From Halorussus marinus (GTDB taxonomy: Archaea; Halobacteriota; Halobacteria; Halobacteriales; Haladaptataceae), in assembly GCF_004765795.1 (NCBI RefSeq), contig NZ_SBIV01000001.1, positions 1-64,000 on the forward strand: a stretch of DNA of 64,000 nt, in the 5' to 3' direction. Shown here piece by piece: positions 6,763-14,132 of this stretch (positions are counted from its first letter, which is position 1; the number at the start of each line of letters is the position of its first letter). A program made the translations under genes and the position numbers. The notes beneath the pieces are model-generated. The model saw nothing but the letters and a program-made list of their open reading frames with translations, ran no database searches and was not told the origin of the DNA.

Positions 6763-7789
6763 AGACCTGGAACCGCTCCCGCCGGCGCAGGCGGTGAACT
6801 TGTACCTGAACCACCGCGAGCCGGAACTGTCGGAGAAGTCGGTGGAGAACCAGCGCTACCGGCTGGACGCGTTCATCGCATTCTGCCAAGAGGAGCACAT
6901 CGAGAACATGAACGAGTTGACCGGCCGCGATCTCCACCGGTACCGTGTCTGGCGTCGGAACGGAGAAGGTGACGGGTACGACGACGATGGCGTTTCGAAG
7001 ACGACGCTTCGGACGAATCTCGCTACGCTCCGCGTCTTCTTGGAGTTCTGCGCGGGGATTGACGCGGTCGAGCAGGGGATGCGCGAGCGCGTTCTTCTCC
7101 CAGAGCTCGACCCCGAGGAGGAAGCGAAGGAGGAGAGAGTGTCCGAGGACCGCGCGGAAGCGATCCTCGAACACGTTAACCGATTCCACTACGCGAGCCG
7201 CGACCACGTGATCCTCGCGCTGCTGTGGCACACGGGCATCCGTCTGGGAAGCCTGCGCGCGTTCGACGTGGACGACTTCGACCCGGACTCCCCCTGCCTC
7301 GAACTCCGTCATCGTCCGGAGTCGGGAACGCCGTTGAAGAACGGGCAGGCCGCGAACCGGACGATCGCGGTCGGCGAGCACTACGCCGAGGTACTCCAGA
7401 ATTACATCGCGCATAACCGCCACGATGTGACCGACGAGGACGGCCGCGAGCCACTGATCACGAGCAGTCAGGGCCGACTTACGGAGACCCCGATCCGCCG
7501 GACGGTGTACCAGTGGACGCGGCCGTGCATGGTCGCGGACTGTCCGCACGACGAGGACCCGGAGGAGTGTGTGTACATGATCCGCGACCGCGCGAGCCAG
7601 TGTCCTTCGTCGCGGTCACCTCACGGTATCCGACGCGGCGCGATCACGAAGCATCTCCGCGACGGCACCCCCGAAGAGATCGTCACGGATCGATGCAACG
7701 TGAGCAGTGACGTTCTCGACCAGCACTACGATCAGCGAACGGAACGCGAGAAAATGGAGCTCCGTCGCGAGTTCCTCGAAGACGCATGA
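6755..7789 (+). CDS. Tyrosine recombinase / integrase
   Basis: A 344-residue XerC/D-type site-specific recombinase. Residues 1-130 form the SAM-like core-binding domain. The catalytic domain shows Arg163 (HTGIRLGS), a beta-hairpin Lys near 195, HGIRR (His290/Arg293) and the nucleophile Tyr325 (LDQHYDQ). The second histidine position near 313-315 reads RCN, so it is not canonical. A cysteine-bearing insert (C258, C263, C272, C283) precedes the HxxR box and may bind zinc. The start is taken as GTG at 6755, overlapping the J-domain gene by 8 bp and just after its GGTGA. It is the last gene of the element on this side, the usual place for an integrase next to its attachment site. Confidence 0.92.
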   Translation: MSEDLEPLPPAQAVNLYLNHREPELSEKSVENQRYRLDAFIAFCQEEHIENMNELTGRDLHRYRVWRRNGEGDGYDDDGVSKTTLRTNLATLRVFLEFCAGIDAVEQGMRERVLLPELDPEEEAKEERVSEDRAEAILEHVNRFHYASRDHVILALLWHTGIRLGSLRAFDVDDFDPDSPCLELRHRPESGTPLKNGQAANRTIAVGEHYAEVLQNYIAHNRHDVTDEDGREPLITSSQGRLTETPIRRTVYQWTRPCMVADCPHDEDPEECVYMIRDRASQCPSSRSPHGIRRGAITKHLRDGTPEEIVTDRCNVSSDVLDQHYDQRTEREKMELRREFLEDA

Positions 7790-8261
7790 TTTCGAGCAAT
7801 TCTCCCACCACGACGAGCGAGACTCGGCATGGAATCAGAACCCGCGCTATCCCCGAGAAGTTCACTACCCGGCGAGTCCACTCCCCTCGTTGCACTCGCT
7901 CCGTTTTTTCGCCGACATCACGCTCGCGCGATACCCGTCGTGTCCCTTCATTTCGTCACTCCGTGCTCCGCCCGTCGGACTGTCCGGCGACAGGCCGGCT
8001 ACGCATAGCGATTCGCGGAGCTTCGAGGCGCATCGCCGGGAGCGACGCCGTCGCACGTCGGACGGCTCAAGGGGCCGTTACCTGACCGACCCGCTACCAC
8101 TCGCGGCCAATACCCCCGTCGGGAGTGCCCGAAGCGGTGTTGGGAGTCTGATGCGCTCGGCGGCGTAAACGCGAGCGTACGAAATTCGAATCCGTACCGA
8201 CGCGGCGGAACGCTACGGACGGACTCGGTCGTTCAAAAGGACGGGGACCGAAGCGGTGGGT
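7790..8261. other. Gene-free junction between element and chromosome
   Basis: No convincing coding region is present in these 472 bases. A T6 run at 7904-7909 about 115 nt after the integrase stop could terminate its transcript. Near the right end, TTCAAAAG (about 8231-8238) lies about 27 bp before the next ATG and can serve as a TATA box. An attachment site is expected here because the integrase ends at 7789, but no tRNA gene or obvious tRNA 3' fragment could be recognised. GC-rich, hairpin-prone sequence around 7960-8090 has no feature that I can name. Confidence 0.5.
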
Positions 8262-8600
8262 ATGATCGATTCGACCCGCGAGATCCTCGATTACGACCTC
8301 GACTCGGGGACCCTCCGGACCACGTACAGCTACCCGTCTCAGCCGCCCTCGATCGCGGTCCCGATCGCGCTCGGCGCGCTCACCCGGACGTCGCCGACCG
8401 AACTGACTCCGATGTACGAGGCCGCCGGCGTCGACCCCGACTCGCTCGATGACCTGTTTCGGCCCACGCCCGGCGGCGCCGAGCGGAACGCGACGGTGTC
8501 GTTCGACTATCGCGGCCACCGCGTCACGGTCAAAGGCTACGGGCGGGTCGTAATCCGAACCGACGACGCCGACTCCGGGGAGCGTGATCTCGGCTCGTGA
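8262..8600 (+). CDS. HalOD1 output-domain protein
   Basis: A 112-residue protein made of little more than the halobacterial output domain HalOD1. Hallmarks: an N-terminal strand region (LRTTYSYPSQPPSIAVPIALGALTRTSPTEL), the central P-x-Y-x2-[AV]-x-D-P-[DE]-x-L-D-x-LF motif (TPMYEAAGVDPDSLDDLF) and the closing VSFDYRGHRVTVKGYGRVVI. HalOD1 domains are stand-alone proteins or outputs of haloarchaeal response regulators; the molecular action is unknown. The ATG at 8262 is preferred to GTG two codons earlier. It is the first chromosomal gene beyond the integrated element. A second HalOD1 gene lies 290 bp away in the opposite orientation. Confidence 0.85.
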   Translation: MIDSTREILDYDLDSGTLRTTYSYPSQPPSIAVPIALGALTRTSPTELTPMYEAAGVDPDSLDDLFRPTPGGAERNATVSFDYRGHRVTVKGYGRVVIRTDDADSGERDLGS

Positions 8601-8651
8601 GCTCAGGGGAGCGTGACCCCGATCCGTGAGGTCCGGTTCGCGGCGCCGGCC

Positions 8652-8843
8652 TCAGAACTCCGCCCGGGAGATCCACTCGCGGGCGACCGCCACGAACCAC
8701 GCCATCCAGACGGCGAAGGCGCCGAGCCACGCCGCGTATCGAACGGGCGGACCGAGGGAGAGACACGACGCCGCGCCGATCAGTCCGGCGCCGACCGCCA
8801 GCGCGGCGAGGTCGCGAGAAGAGAGTCGGGAAAATCCGGTCAT
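8652..8843 (-). CDS. Small two-TM membrane protein
   Basis: A 63-residue protein with two hydrophobic helices (LAALAVGAGLIGAASCLSLG and YAAWLGAFAVWMAWFVAVA) joined by a short loop containing PPVR. The N-terminus MTGFSRLSSRD is polar and positive-containing; the C-terminus REWISRAEF is short. This is consistent with a small haloarchaeal membrane protein of unknown function. It lies 48 bp downstream of the HalOD1 gene 8892-9221 on the same strand, so the two may be co-transcribed. It has no recognised domain. Confidence 0.65.
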   Translation of the reverse strand: MTGFSRLSSRDLAALAVGAGLIGAASCLSLGPPVRYAAWLGAFAVWMAWFVAVAREWISRAEF

Positions 8844-8891
8844 GGCCGTCGGCTACGAGCCCGAGACACATCGTTCTCACGCCGCGCTCCG

Positions 8892-9221
8892 CTACGTCTG
8901 GACGACCACGCGGCCGCTCGAATGGACGATGACGGTGTAGACGTCGTAGGGGAACGACACCGAAACGTCGTCGCGTAGATCGCCGTACCGCCGGGGCTGA
9001 AACAGCAACTGGAGGGCGTCGCAGTCGACGACCGACGCGAGCGGCGTCATGTGGTCTGCGGGCTGGTCGGTGACCTCTGCGAGCGCGAGCGCGATTCCCG
9101 TGCACACCTCGCCCGAGAGCATGTAGTCGGTCAGGTCGAGCATGTAGGTCGAGCTCGTGTCGCCGTCGGCGGCCGCCACTTCGATCTGGACCGGATCGAT
9201 GTTCTCGTTCGGCATGTTCAT
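8892..9221 (-). CDS. HalOD1 output-domain protein
   Basis: A 109-residue HalOD1-type protein. The characteristic order is present: a helix with GIALALAEVTDQP, then L-A-S-V-V-D-C-D-A-L-Q-L-L-F (equivalent to the VDPDALDxLF motif) and the C-terminal VSFPYDVYTVIVHSSGRVVV. The core aspartate-proline of the motif is changed to DC, so the protein is a divergent member. An alternative start is Met3. It faces away from the 500-aa pilin-like gene across a 225-bp region and is followed by a small membrane protein on the same strand. Confidence 0.8.
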   Translation of the reverse strand: MNMPNENIDPVQIEVAAADGDTSSTYMLDLTDYMLSGEVCTGIALALAEVTDQPADHMTPLASVVDCDALQLLFQPRRYGDLRDDVSVSFPYDVYTVIVHSSGRVVVQT

Positions 9222-9446
9222 CTCGTTGGTACGCGTTCTCAGGCTGGACCGTACATAGCCCTTCCGGTGGAAATAATCGGTGCCGGAATCTCAATCTCTC
9301 GCCACACCGAACGCGCCACGCGACCGAGGACCCGGCCGTCGCTCCCGGGTCGCGTTCGGATTCGCTTCCGAGCGCGACCCCCCGAAACGAAAGAACTCCT
9401 ACCATTTACTAGGTGATTTATACTGGTGTAGTTCTTCGCCCACCGT
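9222..9446. promoter_or_regulatory. Divergent promoter region before pilin-like gene
   Basis: This region separates the HalOD1 gene (minus) and the large pilin-like gene (plus). GATTTATACT at 9414-9423 lies about 29 bp before the ATG at 9447 and is a good TATA box, giving a leaderless transcript. No further clear motif was seen in the GC-rich remainder. Confidence 0.55.
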
Positions 9447-10949
9447 ATGTTCGGGCGTGGACCGGCGACCGGAGGCGATCCGCGCGGTCAGTCGGAGATC
9501 GTCGGTCTCGCGTTGCTGTTCGGGTTCACGCTGTTGACCGCCGTCGGGGTCGTTCTCGTCGGCGGGACCGCGATGGACGCTCTGGAGGGGTCGGCGTCCC
9601 TCCAGCAGGCCGAAAACAGCATGCGCGAGGCCGACGCTCGGCTGAGTCAGGTCGCGTTCAGCACGAACGACGCCCACACGATCGACTTCAGCGGACAGGC
9701 GGGCGACGTTCGGGTGACCGACAGCGGGAACGTGACGGTGACGGTCGTCAACGGCTCGGACACCTGCACCGCCCAGATCGGGTTCGGCTCGATAGAGTAC
9801 CAGAACCGGAACGGCGACCTCGTCACGTACCAGGCGGGCGGCGTCTGGAAGCGGGTCGACGGCGGGAGCGTGATGCTCTCGCCGCCGGACATGCAGTATC
9901 GAAACGGGACGTTCAGCTTCCAGTTGGTCAACGTCAGCGGGTCGGTCGAGGGACCGGTCGAGTCGCTCCGAGCCAACAGGAACGCCGAGGCGTCCCGGGA
10001 TCAGAGCGAACAGCTTCGGCGGACGTTCGGCGACCCGGCGTGCAATCCGCCCGACGAGGTCGTCGTCACCGTCGACAGCAAGTACTACCGCGCGTGGGGC
10101 GACTACTTCCGGGAGTACGTCGGCGGCAACGTCTCGACCGACCCCGCCGACGGCACCGCGTCGGTCGAACTGATCAGCGTCGGCTCCTCGGTGTCGATCT
10201 CTGGCGAGAACAACACCGTCGAGTCGTCGTCGGACTTCTCGGCGACCGTCGAGGTGCTGGGGACCGAACTGTCGGGGATCAGCGGCGATTCGATCCTGTA
10301 CGGGCCGACGACCTTCGACGTGACGGTGAACGGGACCGAACTCACTCCCTGGCCGGACGGCGACCCCGACGACGGACTCGCGGCCGACCCCGCCGAGGAC
10401 GACCTCAACGACCCGACGGCGGGCGAACAGTTCGTCTACGACCTGCGGAACCGCTCGTCGGGGACGACGATCACCGTCGGAGCCACCTCGTGGGAGTGTT
10501 CGTCGTGGTACTGGGAGGACACCGGGCAGGACCGCTACGTCGAGGGGTACGGCGACCTCGACCAGTACCGGTGTGGGGCGGTCACCGACGAGCGCATCGC
10601 CATCGACTCCGACTCGAACTCCGACAACCTCGTGTTGCTTCAGGACGGCGAGCGGGTGCCGGACTTCGGCGAGGCGGGCCCCGAGCAGCGAAACCTGACC
10701 GAGGTCCTCGGCGACCGGATCAACGACACGGGACACGTCCAACTGTCGGCCAACGAGGTCGTCTTCCTCTACGAACTGTCGAAAGCGGACGCAGACCCCG
10801 ACAACGCCGACGACGCCGACGACCCCGACTACAACGACGCGGTCGTGTTGCTGACCATCGAGGAGGACAACGGCGTCGAGGACCCCGAGAGCTTCGCGGT
10901 CCACGTCTCGACCAACCACGTCGAGGTCACGGCCGACTCCGAGAGCTAA
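9447..10949 (+). CDS. Large pilin-like surface protein (DUF7289-type)
   Basis: A 500-residue protein with an N-terminal class III (type IV pilin) signal: positively charged lead, cleavage site RG/QSEIVG, then a hydrophobic helix (LALLFGFTLLTAVGVVLVGG). PibD-type peptidases cut such signals and leave the helix for pilus assembly. The exterior part is rich in strands and N-glycosylation sequons (about ten N-x-S/T, for example NGS, NGT, NVS, NLT, NDT), so it is probably heavily glycosylated. Family assignment to the haloarchaeal DUF7289 pilin-like group is by resemblance. It is convergent with the pil operon, its stop overlapping the 3' end of the last pilin-like gene by 4 bp. At 500 residues it is much larger than a major pilin and may be a tip or adhesive subunit (inference). 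Confidence 0.8.
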   Translation: MFGRGPATGGDPRGQSEIVGLALLFGFTLLTAVGVVLVGGTAMDALEGSASLQQAENSMREADARLSQVAFSTNDAHTIDFSGQAGDVRVTDSGNVTVTVVNGSDTCTAQIGFGSIEYQNRNGDLVTYQAGGVWKRVDGGSVMLSPPDMQYRNGTFSFQLVNVSGSVEGPVESLRANRNAEASRDQSEQLRRTFGDPACNPPDEVVVTVDSKYYRAWGDYFREYVGGNVSTDPADGTASVELISVGSSVSISGENNTVESSSDFSATVEVLGTELSGISGDSILYGPTTFDVTVNGTELTPWPDGDPDDGLAADPAEDDLNDPTAGEQFVYDLRNRSSGTTITVGATSWECSSWYWEDTGQDRYVEGYGDLDQYRCGAVTDERIAIDSDSNSDNLVLLQDGERVPDFGEAGPEQRNLTEVLGDRINDTGHVQLSANEVVFLYELSKADADPDNADDADDPDYNDAVVLLTIEEDNGVEDPESFAVHVSTNHVEVTADSES

Positions 10950-11680
10950 ACGCGGATCGCCACCGAGAGGACGGTCCGCCGAACGAACGCCCGGGCGGTC
11001 GTACACTCGTAGCGGTCGCCCGACCGGACCCACCCGTTGTCGGTGAGATACCGGTCCCACGCGTCGCGGTTCGCCGACGAGGCGACCTCGAACCGGACGA
11101 CCGTGTCCTCGTCGTCGGTCTGGGCCGTCGCGGTTCGCGGGAACACCGTCGACGCCTCGGCCCGCCGACCGACGACCACGACCGTCCCGTCGCTCGTCAC
11201 CGACGCGGTGTCGGCGGTCGGGCGGACCGAGACGGTCGAGACGAGCGCCCGGTCGTCCGAACACTCGAACGCGGGCCGTCTGACGAGTACGCTCCCGCCG
11301 TCGGCCTGCCGGAACACCGCGCCCGCCTCGTACCGGATCGCGGTGTCGTCGTACCGGTAGACGAGCGCGCCGACCCCGACGTCCTCGGTGACGACGTCGC
11401 CGTCGTGAGCGACCGTCACCCGGAACCCGGTCGTCTCGTTGATGCTCAGCGTGCCGCCGTTGAGTCGGACCTCGCCCGCACGACCGGGCGCGCGACCGCG
11501 GTGGACCGCCTCGAAGTTCTGGGCGAGCGCCGCGACGGCTCGCTCGGCGTTGTTGACCTGTTCGGCGTCCCGAACCCCTTCGAGCGACCCGATCCCCGAC
11601 CCGTAGAGGGCGCCGATCGAGACCACCACCACGGCGAACACGAGCACGAACCCGACGACGTTGCTGACGCCGCGGCTCAC
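10946..11680 (-). CDS. Pilin-like protein (DUF7289-type)
   Basis: A 244-residue pilin-like protein. It begins with GTG at 11680 within the stop of the preceding gene (4-bp overlap), giving MSRGVSNVVGFVLVFAVVVVSIGALYG. The class III signal has RG/V in place of the usual RG/Q. After the helix comes a soluble domain with GGSVLVRRPAFEC and GTLSINETTGFRVTV, parallel to GGSVMLSPPDMQ and the early strands of the 500-aa protein facing it, so the two are distant paralogues. It is the last gene of the minus-strand pil operon. A longer upstream frame exists but lacks a signal peptide in place and overlaps its neighbour heavily. Confidence 0.78.
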   Translation of the reverse strand: MSRGVSNVVGFVLVFAVVVVSIGALYGSGIGSLEGVRDAEQVNNAERAVAALAQNFEAVHRGRAPGRAGEVRLNGGTLSINETTGFRVTVAHDGDVVTEDVGVGALVYRYDDTAIRYEAGAVFRQADGGSVLVRRPAFECSDDRALVSTVSVRPTADTASVTSDGTVVVVGRRAEASTVFPRTATAQTDDEDTVVRFEVASSANRDAWDRYLTDNGWVRSGDRYECTTARAFVRRTVLSVAIRV

Positions 11681-12138
11681 GCCGTCCCCTCCAGCGCGAG
11701 CGTTCCGTTCTCTGGCTCGTACGCCACGACGACGTCTCCGCCCGACACCGCGGTCGACCGGACCGGGGTCGCGTTCGCGAGCGTAATCGTCACGCTCGTC
11801 TCGGGGTTCGACGCGTTCAGCGCGAGACAGGGCGAGCGGTCGCACGGTCCCGATGGACCCGCCACTAGCGCGACCGTGTATCGGGCGCCGGCGAGTCGGG
11901 CGGGATGGGTCGTCCGGAGCCGAAGCTCCGCTTCGCGGTCGGCCACCAGTCGGTCGGCGCCTTCGAGTTCCGCCGCGAGTCGTTCGCCGACGACGCCGAG
12001 TTCGTTTCGCACCGCTCGCTCGCGCTGATCGGAGACGGCGCTCCCGGCGGCGATGACCAGCCCGCTCACCAGCACCGTCGTGACGGCGATGGCCATGGTG
12101 TACGTGACGGTGGTCGTGACGGCGCGTTCGTCGGTCAT
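11677..12138 (-). CDS. Pilin-like protein (DUF7266-type)
   Basis: A 153-residue protein with an N-terminal membrane helix (TVTYTMAIAVTTVLVSGLVIAAGSAV) following a short charged lead MTDERA, then a predicted amphipathic coiled-coil stretch (RERAVRNELGVVGERLAAELEGADRLVADRE) and a strand-rich exterior domain with a disulphide-like cysteine pair (CDRSPC). This matches the haloarchaeal DUF7266 minor-pilin-like group as I remember it. There is no RG/Q site, so processing by prepilin peptidase is uncertain. ATG at 12138 overlaps the preceding stop by 4 bp and its own stop overlaps the next start by 4 bp. Confidence 0.75.
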   Translation of the reverse strand: MTDERAVTTTVTYTMAIAVTTVLVSGLVIAAGSAVSDQRERAVRNELGVVGERLAAELEGADRLVADREAELRLRTTHPARLAGARYTVALVAGPSGPCDRSPCLALNASNPETSVTITLANATPVRSTAVSGGDVVVAYEPENGTLALEGTA

Positions 12139-13055
12139 GGGTTCTCGATCGTGAGGTTGGTCGTGGTTCTGTAGCGCAGTTCGGGGGTCGCGTACGTGAC
12201 GTTCACCGCGAGCGCGTCGACGGCGTAACTGCGGTACGGCGACGCCCACGGTGCGGCCGTCTCGACCGCGCCCAGCGAGGCGTCGGTCCCGTCGAGGACG
12301 AGTCGGTACCGGCCGGTCGCGTTGGTCGCGTTCGCGTAGCCGAGTTCGTATGGCTCGCTCACGCCCGCGCCGAACTCGAACTCACAGCCCTCGGCGGCGG
12401 TTCCGTTGACGAAGTCGACGTCGACGGCGCCGTCGGCGGGCGACACCGTGCAGGTCGACACCGAGCCGTCGGGCGCGACTCGGTCGAGGGCCACGTCGCT
12501 CCCGTCGGCGTGAATCCGCATCGTCCACTCGTCGCCGCCCGACGCGACCCGGACCCGGAACGCCTCCTCGTCGCTCGTCGCCAGCGACCCGGCGTCGACG
12601 CGCATCCGATAGCGCTGGACGGTCGCCGGGTCGGCGACGGTCCACTCGGCGTCGCCGTCCCGGTCGGTGAACGGCCTGCCGTCGTCGTCGTGACCGACGA
12701 CGAGTCCGACCGACTCGCGTCCGGCGACCCGCGTGCCGATCGACGCCGGCCGTCGGCGGGTGACCGACGTGCCGACCAGCGCGCCGTACCGAGCGACGGT
12801 CTCGTTGATCGCGTCCCTGACCGCGCCGGCGCTCGCATAGGTGGCGTTCCGGTTGGCCCGCCCGACGAGCCCGGGGATCTCGGCGACGACGGAGGCTTCG
12901 AGCGCCGCGGCGTCGGCGGTCGCGTCGAGCGCCTCGCGGTTCGTGACGTTCTGCGTGTACAGCACCGTATTGAGGACGACGACCAGCCCGACGACGGCGA
13001 TCGCCAGCACGACCGCACCGATCAAAAGGAGCTGTCCGCGGTCGTCGCTCACCAT
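12135..13055 (-). CDS. Pilin-like protein (DUF7261-type)
   Basis: A 306-residue protein with the class III signal MVSDDRG/QLLLIGAVVLAIAVVGLVVVLN. The mature part has a tail helix (NVTNREALDATADAAALEASVV) and a large exterior domain with several sequons (NAT, NVT, NET, NGT) and two cysteines. The signature RGQLLLIGAVVLAIA fits the haloarchaeal DUF7261 group. It lies within the pil operon, overlapping the upstream gene by 7 bp and the downstream gene by 4 bp. It is likely a minor pilin or pseudopilin of the pilus built by the adjacent PilB/PilC. Confidence 0.78.
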   Translation of the reverse strand: MVSDDRGQLLLIGAVVLAIAVVGLVVVLNTVLYTQNVTNREALDATADAAALEASVVAEIPGLVGRANRNATYASAGAVRDAINETVARYGALVGTSVTRRRPASIGTRVAGRESVGLVVGHDDDGRPFTDRDGDAEWTVADPATVQRYRMRVDAGSLATSDEEAFRVRVASGGDEWTMRIHADGSDVALDRVAPDGSVSTCTVSPADGAVDVDFVNGTAAEGCEFEFGAGVSEPYELGYANATNATGRYRLVLDGTDASLGAVETAAPWASPYRSYAVDALAVNVTYATPELRYRTTTNLTIENP

Positions 13056-13693
13056 ACGACGAGTCGCACCTCCACGACGTTGAACACGGGACCGGGGTCG
13101 GCGTCGGCCGCGTAGAAGTGGCGCTCGTCGTCGGCGTCGAGCTCCGCGAGCGTCCGCCCGTCGGCGTCCTCCGGGGCGGTGAGTCCCATGTCGTCGTAGA
13201 GGACGACGGTGTGGGTCGCGATCACCGCGTTGTCCGACGGGACGCCCCGGTAGACGACGCGCTCGGTCTCGGTCCGGCGGGGCGCCGAGGCGTTCCGGTA
13301 GTCGACGTAGAGGTTGTAGACGTACCCCTCCGAGGCGAACGTCTCGTTCGGCAGTTCGCCGAGACCGTCACACACCTCGGCTCGCCCCGGCGGGCCGCGG
13401 GTGCAGGGCGGGTCCGAGCCGTACCCGCGGTCCCGACTGTAGGCGTAGGCGAAGGTTCTGGAGGAGTTGTTCCAGTACCGAGCGAGCGGGCGGAGCTGGC
13501 GCTTCTCGGCCGCGACCGCGAGCGCGTCCTCGGCCTCTACGCGGAGCTGGGCCTTCACGTCCTGGTCGACCGTGCCCGCGGTCGTCGGCGTGAGGACGAC
13601 CGCCTGTAGCGCGAACAGCACCGCGGTCAGCACCACGATGCTTGCGACGATCCCCTCGAGCGCGAACGCCTGCCCGCGATCGTCGCCTACCAT
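13049..13693 (-). CDS. Pilin-like protein (DUF7288-type)
   Basis: A 214-residue protein with the N-terminal class III signal MVGDDRG/QAFALEGIVASIVVLTAVLFALQAVV. The exterior domain has one cysteine pair (C...C around PPCTRGPPGRAEVC), sequons (NNS, NET, NAS) and many aromatic residues. It corresponds to the DUF7288 pilin-like group of haloarchaeal pil operons. The ATG at 13693 overlaps the previous gene by 7 bp. Ordered after the DUF7287-type gene, as expected for a conserved minor-pilin set. Confidence 0.78.
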   Translation of the reverse strand: MVGDDRGQAFALEGIVASIVVLTAVLFALQAVVLTPTTAGTVDQDVKAQLRVEAEDALAVAAEKRQLRPLARYWNNSSRTFAYAYSRDRGYGSDPPCTRGPPGRAEVCDGLGELPNETFASEGYVYNLYVDYRNASAPRRTETERVVYRGVPSDNAVIATHTVVLYDDMGLTAPEDADGRTLAELDADDERHFYAADADPGPVFNVVEVRLVVW

Positions 13694-14130
13694 AGGTACA
13701 CCGTGAATCGGTAGGTCTCGTCGCGTATCGTGACGATTCTGGACGAGGCGGCGGCGGGCCGGTCGCCGAGCGCGCCACCGCCCCGGAGCGACTCCCCGTC
13801 GACGGTCGCCACCGACTCCGTCTCGGGATCGGTGACGGTGACGTTGATCCGGGTCGTCGCCGACAGCCCGTACGACGACCGGAGCGCGGTCTCGGTCCCG
13901 TTGGTCGCGTCGAATCGGTTCGCGGCCCGATCGGGGTCAAGCGCGTTGCCCCCGGTCGAGAGGTCCGCCAGCGCGGTCGCCGCGGTCCGGTCGGCCCGCG
14001 TCGTCAGCCCGTCGTCGATGGGCGCGTTGAACGGGGCGAAAAGCGACGGGATCAGCCCGAACGCGAACGCGACCGTGAGCACGAAGACGCTGACTCCGAG
14101 CGCGAAGTCGATGGTTGTCTGTCCTCTCAT
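13687..14130 (-). CDS. Pilin-like protein (DUF7287-type)
   Basis: A 147-residue protein with a very short lead before the cleavage site: MRG/QTTIDFALGVSVFVLTVAFAFGLIPSL. The mature domain is small, ending in a strand-rich segment (IVTIRDETYRFTVYLW). The signature RGQTTIDFALG fits the DUF7287 pilin-like group. It follows pilC by 2 bp and overlaps the next pilin-like gene by 7 bp. Its small size and first position make it a candidate initiating pseudopilin (inference). Confidence 0.78.
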   Translation of the reverse strand: MRGQTTIDFALGVSVFVLTVAFAFGLIPSLFAPFNAPIDDGLTTRADRTAATALADLSTGGNALDPDRAANRFDATNGTETALRSSYGLSATTRINVTVTDPETESVATVDGESLRGGGALGDRPAAASSRIVTIRDETYRFTVYLW

Positions 14131-14132
14131 GG

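Noticed and set aside
9399-11264. 621-codon minus-strand frame opposite the large pilin-like gene
   Set aside because: The plus strand encodes a class III signal peptide, a strand-rich mature domain and many sequons; the opposite frame is Arg/Val/Asp-rich with no domain, typical of GC-rich shadow frames.
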